20,951 bases of DNA from a virus. Below are positions 15,176 through 20,951 of the stretch, in pieces (position 1 is the stretch's first letter; every line of letters starts with the position of its first letter). A program made the position numbers and the translations under genes. Location: positions 1 to 20,951 of the IMG/VR virus record IMGVR_UViG_3300019245_000122; one strand, 5' to 3'. Under the pieces are notes generated by a model. The model was not told where the DNA came from. It searched no databases and worked only from the letters and a program-made list of their open reading frames with translations.

Positions 15176-16195
15176 TTAGACCCCAATCATGCTGGCGATC
15201 GCACCAGGCTGTTTGATGACGGCACCCCAGGTTCCGGCGGACTTCTTCTGTTCGGTGTAGGAGCTCATCCTGACAATTGCGTGGGCCCGCATCTTTTCAG
15301 TAAACGCGCAGAAACCAGTCTGCTGGCCCATCACGTTTTTGGCAATCAACTGCACGAGCTCACCAGCGGCGAGGCTGTATTCAGCTGCAGTCTTGACTTC
15401 CATGTTGGGGAACAGATCCTTCAGGTAGGCCTTGACAGAGCTAGTGCCGTAAACATTCTGCATGGGCACGCTGAGATAGGGTAGGATCTTGGGAGACAGT
15501 GCCAGCACCATCTCAGCATCCGGCTCGATCATGTCGGGCATCTGGATCTGCAGCTGCTGATACAGCCGATTGATATCGGCCACAATCTCAACGCCGGTTG
15601 CGCCGGACCAAGCCTTGGTAGGTGCCAAACTGGGGCTGAGGCTGGGATCATTAAGCAGGCCGTAGTTTTCCAGACCATCCACGCCAAAGAAATAGCTCTT
15701 GTTCAAGGCCTTGGCGAACAGGTGAGCACAGGCAATGTTCTTTTCAGCAGCCAGGTCGATCTTGCCTTTGCCGGCATTCTCCAATTCGAGATCACCCCAT
15801 CGAGTCTGGGCTTCAAAATGATAGCTCTGCCTGGACACCCAATTGATATTGGCATTAGCCATACCATTAGTGCTGAAATCGCCGTAACTGGAAACCTCAC
15901 CGACACTCTCAACCACGGGGAACAGATCAACCTTAGTCGTCCAATCGCCCTTCTTGGCTTCACCCAGAATCTCGGCAGCCTTGGGGGGAGTGGTGAGAAT
16001 CCGAGTCACCTCGGGATCAATCATTGTCACTAGAAACGCGGGAATACCCTGGTTCATCTGGGTGACAAGGGGAGACTGGAGCGCATTTGTGGGAGCGCCG
16101 TCCATGCCAAACCGGGGCAGGTAGTCCGTTGCACCGGGAAAAACAATCCCGTAGTGCTCTGCGAGCAGCGGGATATGGGGGTTAATCTTTGCCAT
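15176..16195 (-). CDS. Major capsid protein (DUF2184)
   Basis: A 339-residue DUF2184-type protein, the major capsid protein of this phage group, probably with the HK97 fold. Visible parts include FLVTMIDPEVTRILTTPPKA with AEILGE, VESVGEVSSYGDFSTNGMAN, YHFEAQTRWGDLELENAGKG, NKSYFFGVDGLENYGLLNDP, and a C-terminal RMSSYTEQKKSAGTWGAVIK. ATG 16195 has AAAGGAG eight bases upstream, fitting high expression. It follows the scaffold-like and cement-type genes in the usual order. Confidence 0.92.
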   Translation of the reverse strand: MAKINPHIPLLAEHYGIVFPGATDYLPRFGMDGAPTNALQSPLVTQMNQGIPAFLVTMIDPEVTRILTTPPKAAEILGEAKKGDWTTKVDLFPVVESVGEVSSYGDFSTNGMANANINWVSRQSYHFEAQTRWGDLELENAGKGKIDLAAEKNIACAHLFAKALNKSYFFGVDGLENYGLLNDPSLSPSLAPTKAWSGATGVEIVADINRLYQQLQIQMPDMIEPDAEMVLALSPKILPYLSVPMQNVYGTSSVKAYLKDLFPNMEVKTAAEYSLAAGELVQLIAKNVMGQQTGFCAFTEKMRAHAIVRMSSYTEQKKSAGTWGAVIKQPGAIASMIGV

Positions 16196-16208
16196 GTTTC
16201 AAGCTCCT

Positions 16209-17189
16209 TTAGTTTTTCACACCAATTTTGATGACATCACCCACATTGCCGGCAGACTTGATCACAAACGGAGTTTCAACCCAGCTGCTGAACTTGATCG
16301 ACGCGCCGGAGATAGTATCGCTCGCATTGGCGCTCAGCGTGATCACGCTGCCATTGCCTCCGCCGCCACTCACAATGCCGGCAATGTAAGTGCCCGCGGG
16401 AACATTCGTGCCAGACACCAACATGCCAGCTACAACGGAGGAACCGGCGGTCAAGGTGGTAACGGTCATCGTGGGGCTAGCACTGGAGCAAGAGCACGTG
16501 GCCACCGCACCACCAACCGCCGCGGGAACAGCACAAGCAATCGCGACAGCGGTTCCAGCAACCTGAGCAGCGCGACTGAGGTTATAAGTTCCGGTGGACC
16601 CAGATCCATTACCGAGACTCTCGATAAATGTCCCAGGCGCGATGCCGGCACCACTGACCAGCTGACCAACAGCCAGCACGCCGCTAGTCACAGCCGTGAC
16701 GTTCATGCTATAAGAACCAGCCACCAAAGTGGCCGCAGCAATAACTGCGGAACCGAAAGAGGTTGTCGGGAAAGCTCCGGAAGCTGCAGCGAGCACGTCG
16801 CCAGTGAAGAGATTGGCGAAGGCTTTCTGACCAATCGCCGCTTCACCAAAGCTCTGTGCCCAGAAATCGCCACGATCGAACAGCGTCACGGGGATACCGC
16901 TAGGCACCACCATGGAATCTGAACCGAGGAAATCGGTGATCAAGGCCTGCATGTCGGCGCCAACGAAACCGTCAGGTACCACGCCGCCTTCGCCAAAACT
17001 GTTAGCAACACCCGGGCCACCGGCAATCGCATATGTAATCCATGCGAATTTACCAACTACGCAGCCAAGGAAACCTGCCACCAGACCACCGGGCCCGGCA
17101 ACAATCGCACTGAAGGGGTTTGTGCTGGCAAACTGCCCCGGCACGCCAGGTGCCAGGTAAATATTTGCCTGTTTCTGGAAACCTGCCAT
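16209..17189 (-). CDS. Head cement/decoration-type protein with two inserted beta domains
   Basis: A 326-residue protein directly upstream of the major capsid gene. Residues 1-150 (QKQANIYLAPGVPGQFAST, ITYAIAGGPGVANSFGEG, PSGIPVTLFDRGDFWAQSFG) and the end (WVETPFVIKSAGNVGDVIKI) resemble head cement or decoration proteins encoded beside DUF2184 capsids. Between them lie two copies of a beta-sandwich-like domain: about 159-215 (AVGQLVSGAGIAPGTFIE, TYNLSR) and about 239-300 (SSVVAGMLVSGTNVPAGTYI). A third copy is in the neck terminator. The Gly/Ala/Ser-rich, low-charge composition suits an exposed virion surface. ATG 17189 has AAGGAG eight bases upstream. Confidence 0.78.
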   Translation of the reverse strand: MAGFQKQANIYLAPGVPGQFASTNPFSAIVAGPGGLVAGFLGCVVGKFAWITYAIAGGPGVANSFGEGGVVPDGFVGADMQALITDFLGSDSMVVPSGIPVTLFDRGDFWAQSFGEAAIGQKAFANLFTGDVLAAASGAFPTTSFGSAVIAAATLVAGSYSMNVTAVTSGVLAVGQLVSGAGIAPGTFIESLGNGSGSTGTYNLSRAAQVAGTAVAIACAVPAAVGGAVATCSCSSASPTMTVTTLTAGSSVVAGMLVSGTNVPAGTYIAGIVSGGGGNGSVITLSANASDTISGASIKFSSWVETPFVIKSAGNVGDVIKIGVKN

Positions 17190-17201
17190 GTCTTTATCTC
17201 C

Positions 17202-18014
17202 TTAAAGTTTGGAAGGAATGTGCTTGTAACGGGCAGCAAAGGAGTCCACGCTCGCAGCGTCTGCTGTGATTTGACCAGGGGCACTGGCTTTCTGCGTTTC
17301 GATGAGCTTGACCATGGCGCGGAACGCGCTAGGATCAACGCCGGTCACATCCACGCCAGCTGCATCAAGTGCGAGTTTGTAAATGGAGGCGGCGGAGTCC
17401 ATGGCAAGTGCGTCGATTTTGCCCACAAGGGGGGCAACTTCTTCAGCAGCCTTGAAAAGTGCAGCGATTTCAGACTTGCTGGCCTGGATGGCGGCATCCA
17501 TTGCCTGCTTGTTATCGAGGGGTTCGGGCATTGCTTTCTTCTCCTTTTTTGAGAGTTCGTCTTCGTCCATAGCGGAACTTTCGGAACTATCGATGTCTTC
17601 ATCTTTAGCTTTGTCCATCGCCTTGTCGGCTTTAGCTGGAACCAATTTCATTAGCTCGGCAATCTTTTCCTTGGGAACCTCCAGATCCATCAAGGCCTTT
17701 TCCAGAGGCCCACAATCGTAAGCGTCCATGTCCTCTTCTTCGAGTTCTTCGCCTTCTTCGCCTTCCTCTTCGAGTTCCTCAAGGAGCTCTTCGAGATCGT
17801 CGAGTTTGGAGTCTTTGGCGAGACGGGGAGTAAAGACAGACTTGATTGTTGAAGCTAAAACGTCTCGTAGGCCGTGGTAATTTTCACTGGTGACACCTTC
17901 GATCAGGGTCGCCATCTCCCCCGATTCGAGCGCGGAGTCGGCTGCTAGCTTGCCGCCAAGATATCCCAGCAATCCGCTTTTCAGCGCGATCTGCTGGACG
18001 TTTAGTTTTTTCAT
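17202..18014 (-). CDS. Acidic scaffold-like head protein
   Basis: A 270-residue, highly charged helical protein between the protease and capsid genes, where scaffolds are encoded. The start is ATG 18014, with GGAGG five bases upstream; an in-frame TTG at 18068 lacks such a site. Residues 1-65 (MKKLNVQQIALKSGLLGYLG) are followed by a very acidic run at 72-100 (mostly Glu and Leu), a Lys/Asp/Ser-rich stretch at about 125-165, then a helical C-terminal part with MKLIETQ-type and YKHIP ends. In many related phages a region of this character is the C-terminal half of the DUF2213 protein; here it is a separate gene. It is probably removed by the protease during maturation. Identification is by position and composition. 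Confidence 0.72.
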   Translation of the reverse strand: MKKLNVQQIALKSGLLGYLGGKLAADSALESGEMATLIEGVTSENYHGLRDVLASTIKSVFTPRLAKDSKLDDLEELLEELEEEGEEGEELEEEDMDAYDCGPLEKALMDLEVPKEKIAELMKLVPAKADKAMDKAKDEDIDSSESSAMDEDELSKKEKKAMPEPLDNKQAMDAAIQASKSEIAALFKAAEEVAPLVGKIDALAMDSAASIYKLALDAAGVDVTGVDPSAFRAMVKLIETQKASAPGQITADAASVDSFAARYKHIPSKL

Positions 18015-18027
18015 GCAATCCTCCACA

Positions 18028-18039
18028 CGTAAATTTACG
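18028..18039. repeat. 12-bp perfect palindrome in the leader of the scaffold gene
   Basis: CGTAAATTTACG reads the same on both strands and lies just upstream of the GGAGG of the scaffold-like gene. The 81-base gap 18015-18095 that holds it is the longest non-coding stretch in the minus-strand unit. On the minus strand the gap also has TTGAAA but no good -10 box at the right distance. A protein-binding site, an mRNA hairpin or chance are all possible. Confidence 0.5.
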
Positions 18040-18095
18040 ATGTACCCAATCAAGACGCTACTTTTCAAGGGCAGTTATAACACTGTGGGCATAAG

Positions 18096-18407
18096 CTATT
18101 CGGCATATTCGCCAATCTTGAATCTCTTCTTCGCCGATTCAATTCGTTTAGTGATCGCCACTTGGTCAGCTTTGGAATACATAGCTTTGTTCTTCGGCAT
18201 GCCCCAATAGCTAGAAGCCGCCCGAACATGCGCTTCTGTGTCAAGTGGGTATTTCTTATTCTTTGGATCGGCAAATTCGACATTGCCGTATTTCTCCTTG
18301 CCTGCTTCTGGATTCACCTCCTCTCTTTTGGCGATGTCAGCCGCACCTTTCCCGCCTCGTTTGACGAGCTCAATTTCGTTGTGCTCCCAATTGTATTTGC
18401 CACTCAT
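18096..18407 (-). CDS. DUF6582-like small protein
   Basis: A 103-residue protein whose C-terminal two thirds resemble DUF6582: [20 protein letters not shown] followed by [14 protein letters not shown] and a helix with [15 protein letters not shown]. The domain is common beside or inside phage head protease genes; its function is not known. The N-terminus is hydrophilic ([20 protein letters not shown]). Its ATG overlaps the stop of the protease-ART gene as ATGA and has GGAGAAG just upstream, so it is made together with the ART. A modulator or companion of the ART is possible but unproven. Confidence 0.75.
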   Translation of the reverse strand: MSGKYNWEHNEIELVKRGGKGAADIAKREEVNPEAGKEKYGNVEFADPKNKKYPLDTEAHVRAASSYWGMPKNKAMYSKADQVAITKRIESAKKRFKIGEYAE

Positions 18408-19648
18408 AACTTCTCCACTTTGATGACGGTCACTGGATCGTTCAATTTCGTTCTTTGCTTTTCCACACCAGTAATCCTGAATGACGAGTCTCTAGGAAGT
18501 AACACTTCTCTTTCCCCAGGGTCGCTGGGCTTAGCCCCTGGCCGCTCATAGTCATATCCTTTCGATCCCTTGGGTATTGAGATCTCTATGATATACTTTG
18601 TCGAAAACCCCTCAGCTACCTCGCGGCTCTTGCTCGTTGACACGTAACCTTTATCGCCGAAAACATCACCGATTCTGGGTCCGTCTTGTCCAAACGTCGT
18701 TTCAACCACACGTTCCGGAATCCCACGATATGTCGTCATAGCCTCAGGCAAAGATGTCCTGTTCAACACACTGTCCATTTTTTTGACCAATGGGTCCGAT
18801 GTGCGGTCGTTGCGCAACTCGTGATTAATTCGAATGCTCTTGACCCCACTATATGGATGCATGTCTTTGTGGTCAGTGACACGTAACACATTGCTTCCGC
18901 TAGCAGCATGGGCGTCTCTCATCCTAGCGACAGCCGCTTTGTTACCAATGGAGACAGAGCTGACATCTGCGCCCGATCCGCCCTCTCCGCCAGTAAATCG
19001 TCCGCGCTCATCGTGATAGGGGTTGTAATCCAACGCAATTTTCAACGCCTTATAGATTTTGAGCTTAGCTCCAATGAGCGCCGCATCTTCCACTAGCACG
19101 TCATGCCCAGCGCGGCCTTCCTGGACGAGGGCGACATGGTTCCCGATAATGTTGCGCATTCGTCCATCATATGACCTACCCTCAAACTCCCCAGGCGTCG
19201 GATCATAATCATACCTGTAGGCGCAAGATAGTTCACGTTGGTAATCGTTGATCACACCATCTATGGCGCTCGCCGTATAAATTGCCAAGCTGTTTTTCAG
19301 ATACGGTGCGTCAAACACAGCCTCCGAGCCAGTGCTACCCACGATGTGACGCTGCACGTCAGGGTTCTCAAGGTCAAATGCTGAAATCCCAATGTGCTTG
19401 TTCAAAAGAGGGAGGTTATTAAACGTTGTAGCTGCTTTTTCCAACTCGTCGGCAGGACGAAGCACTTGATAAACTTTATCAGGATCAAGTCCGAAACTCT
19501 CGTAATTCGGGATCTCTCGCCCATAATAAGGATTGACTGTTGCTTTTGAGATATTGCTGATAGCGACGTGCAGGAACCCCTGCGCGTCCACAGTTCTAGC
19601 ACTGTCCTGCGCCAAGGAGTCGAGATAACGACCGAGTTGATTGACCAT
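18404..19648 (-). CDS. DUF2213 prohead protease fused to an ADP-ribosyltransferase
   Basis: A 414-residue two-domain protein. Residues 1-190 are a DUF2213 domain: [32 protein letters not shown] (candidate catalytic His85), [20 protein letters not shown] (candidate Ser141) and [18 protein letters not shown]. Residues 193-225 are a junction with [17 protein letters not shown]. Residues 230-414 look like an Arg-specific mono-ADP-ribosyltransferase: TYRGIPE with Arg308, YVSTSKS with Ser-Thr-Ser 337-339, and PGEREVLLP with the Glu379-x-Glu381 pair, followed by a FRITGVEK strand. The first domain would process the prohead; the second would transfer ADP-ribose from NAD to a host protein. ATG 19648 is preferred, with AGGAG eight bases upstream; GTG 19657 overlaps the previous stop but has no usable ribosome site. 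Confidence 0.85.
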   Translation of the reverse strand: MVNQLGRYLDSLAQDSARTVDAQGFLHVAISNISKATVNPYYGREIPNYESFGLDPDKVYQVLRPADELEKAATTFNNLPLLNKHIGISAFDLENPDVQRHIVGSTGSEAVFDAPYLKNSLAIYTASAIDGVINDYQRELSCAYRYDYDPTPGEFEGRSYDGRMRNIIGNHVALVQEGRAGHDVLVEDAALIGAKLKIYKALKIALDYNPYHDERGRFTGGEGGSGADVSSVSIGNKAAVARMRDAHAASGSNVLRVTDHKDMHPYSGVKSIRINHELRNDRTSDPLVKKMDSVLNRTSLPEAMTTYRGIPERVVETTFGQDGPRIGDVFGDKGYVSTSKSREVAEGFSTKYIIEISIPKGSKGYDYERPGAKPSDPGEREVLLPRDSSFRITGVEKQRTKLNDPVTVIKVEKL

Positions 19649-19653
19649 CTCAC

Positions 19654-20505
19654 TCACTCCTCATCATCGTAACCAGGTATTATTGACCTACTCAAACAAC
19701 CACAGTTGATTGCTTCACCAGGCAGGACTGGACCAAAACCATCATCAAAATCCACACCTTCTTCGACGTCGTAAACCTCGCCGTTGAACTCAGCGTGTGA
19801 CTCACGAGGATTCAAACTGGCCGCCGTGTGTATCCAAACAGCCTGCGTGATGCCAAGGTCCCGTTGCCTAGTTTGGTTGATCTGAGCCGTGATTTTGTTG
19901 TTTTGGTCAGTTGCGATGGTCCTAGCTCGGCGAGCCGTTATGTCGAATCGCTCACGTAGATCTCGCGCAAGGGCTTCAGTATCGCGTCCTTTTTCGACAG
20001 CCTCTCGCACGCGAGATCGAACTGAATCGAGGTATTCTGTGGGGACGCTCGTGATCAAATCAACGTTGTCTCGGACACCGCGATCGATTGTTTCTTGCAA
20101 TCTATCTGTGATTTGGAATTTGATTGCATTTAGTTTCGGCAAAGCATCCATACCCAATGCAGAAATTTCCTTTTTCGGGATTGGCCTGGAGGGGATCTTT
20201 GCAGATTTGAGCTCGGCATTAAACGCTTGGTCGTAGTGGCGCAGTGAGCGAACAACGAGACCTCTCGCGAGCGCATCCGCTTTGGCATTGAAGAATTTGC
20301 CCCACGTTTTGTTCAGCCCATTGATCAAATGATCCAGTTTTGATTTGGACGGGTTCTTGCTGTATTCCGCCAGGATAGCCTGTTCAACATCCTTCCGCAT
20401 TTCAACAATTAGCTTCTTTAAATAACTATCATACCAGGAGCTAACAGCAGCGCTTGGCCGGATTGAGCCAAGCGTCACCCTCCCTTGTGGGGATCTGAGT
20501 TTCAT
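19654..20505 (-). CDS. MuF/SPP1 gp7-like head morphogenesis protein
   Basis: A 283-residue minor head protein that binds the portal and enters the capsid. The N-terminal 150 residues are helical and charged. The conserved module occupies 185-275: [40 protein letters not shown] with His237, then [18 protein letters not shown] with the cysteine pair 268 and 270. The protein ends soon after this module, so it carries no toxin extension of its own. It overlaps the portal stop as ATGA and lies six bases or less from the protease-ART start. Family call is firm. Confidence 0.92.
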   Translation of the reverse strand: MKLRSPQGRVTLGSIRPSAAVSSWYDSYLKKLIVEMRKDVEQAILAEYSKNPSKSKLDHLINGLNKTWGKFFNAKADALARGLVVRSLRHYDQAFNAELKSAKIPSRPIPKKEISALGMDALPKLNAIKFQITDRLQETIDRGVRDNVDLITSVPTEYLDSVRSRVREAVEKGRDTEALARDLRERFDITARRARTIATDQNNKITAQINQTRQRDLGITQAVWIHTAASLNPRESHAEFNGEVYDVEEGVDFDDGFGPVLPGEAINCGCLSRSIIPGYDDEE

Positions 20506-20951
20506 TCAATCCCCTCGGATGTGACTAGATTGTTCCAACCTGAATCAGGGTCATTTGCCAGCCGATGCCGAACCTCTTCAGGGCTCACCGCGCCGAGCTG
20601 CACATGCAATTGATCGCTCTCGGCATTGGACTTACGTATAAGGCTCAGCTCCTTTTCGGTCATCGCATACAGCGAAACGAAATCAAACACGACATCGTCG
20701 TCAATCTCTCCAAACTCAGAAAGTTGAATAATTTTTACAACTGTTTCTAAGTTCCTCCTAAACAACACTTCCTGCTGATCTGACACGTAGTCATAGAAAA
20801 TCCTAATTTCACTGTCGCTTGACGCATTCAAGCCGGTCGGCGTGATGCCCAGGAGTATCGACAAGGGCGTTTTGGCCACAGCCGCCATGTGCTCCTGCGC
20901 CTGCGCCTGGAGTTTATCTAACCCAGACAGAGGGGTGTTGATCTGACTAAG
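20502..20951 (-). CDS. Portal protein (DUF1073), C-terminal part only
   Basis: The frame is open to the window edge; 149 residues of the C-terminal end are present and the start lies beyond 20951. The visible part opens LSQINTPLSGLDKLQAQAQE then HMAAVAKTPLSILLGITPTG and LNASSDSEIRIFYDYV, which is highly characteristic of DUF1073 portals. An ATG at 20888 is an internal Met. The portal is the dodecameric gate for DNA packaging and tail attachment. Some databases label DUF1073 proteins as anti-CBASS Acb1-like; position and motif here support the portal role. Confidence 0.92.
   Translation of the reverse strand, partial: LSQINTPLSGLDKLQAQAQEHMAAVAKTPLSILLGITPTGLNASSDSEIRIFYDYVSDQQEVLFRRNLETVVKIIQLSEFGEIDDDVVFDFVSLYAMTEKELSLIRKSNAESDQLHVQLGAVSPEEVRHRLANDPDSGWNNLVTSEGIE

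Noticed and set aside
16194-16922. 242-residue plus-strand frame antisense to the cement-type protein
   Set aside because: Composition rich in Arg, His and Gly is that of a mirror of an Ala/Gly/Ser-rich gene; the minus-strand gene has a strong ribosome site.
18015-18095. Strong sigma70 promoter for the capsid genes
   Set aside because: TTGAAA is present on the minus strand, but no acceptable -10 box stands 16-18 bases away.
20502-20951. Anti-CBASS protein as the function of the DUF1073 fragment
   Set aside because: The label comes from a database family name; neighbours (MuF-like, protease, capsid) and the INTPLSGLD motif fit a portal.

Overview
The window is the late structural region of a contractile-tailed (myovirus-type) bacteriophage or prophage. 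It contains a nearly uninterrupted set of virion genes on the minus strand, in the usual head-to-tail order, joined by 1- or 4-base start/stop overlaps and short gaps with strong Shine-Dalgarno sequences. No host housekeeping gene, tRNA, rRNA, integrase or IS element is visible. The domain set (DUF1073 portal, MuF-like protein, DUF2213 protease, DUF2184 capsid, DUF3383 sheath, Gp138 spike, DUF2612 baseplate protein) is typical of phages of Gram-negative bacteria. Host and lifestyle cannot be fixed from this sequence.

Layout, right to left in transcription order. Head: portal (20951-20502, start outside the window), MuF/SPP1 gp7-like head morphogenesis protein, DUF2213 prohead protease fused to a C-terminal ADP-ribosyltransferase (ART), DUF6582-like small protein, acidic scaffold-like protein, cement/decoration-type protein, major capsid protein. 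Head-tail connector: small unknown protein, DUF4054 adaptor, HK97 gp10-like protein, collar protein, neck terminator. Tail: sheath, tube, tail assembly chaperone with a probable -1 frameshift, tape measure. Baseplate and host recognition: Dit-like protein, baseplate plug, hub, Gp138 spike, gp25-like wedge protein, baseplate J, DUF2612 protein, beta-helix tail spike. The minus-strand unit ends in a bidirectional terminator at 2236-2259.

The left 2.2 kb is a plus-strand group converging on that terminator: a family 2 glycosyltransferase (5' end cut by the window edge), then a short operon with its own plausible sigma70-type promoter. The operon encodes a 73-residue unknown protein, a DUF7666-like protein carrying 16 exact NTG pentapeptide repeats, and a small membrane-anchored protein. 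These look like accessory genes.

The observation most worth a second look is the head module. A complete-looking R-S-ExE ART domain is attached to the prohead protease through an HDERGRF linker, and the scaffold-like region is a separate downstream gene. This arrangement suggests an enzyme carried inside the capsid and delivered with the DNA, in the manner of T4 Alt. Other notable points are an annotation-invisible frameshifted tail chaperone extension, one beta-domain found three times in two different virion proteins, and a 15-bp coding repeat whose variation is confined to a few bases.
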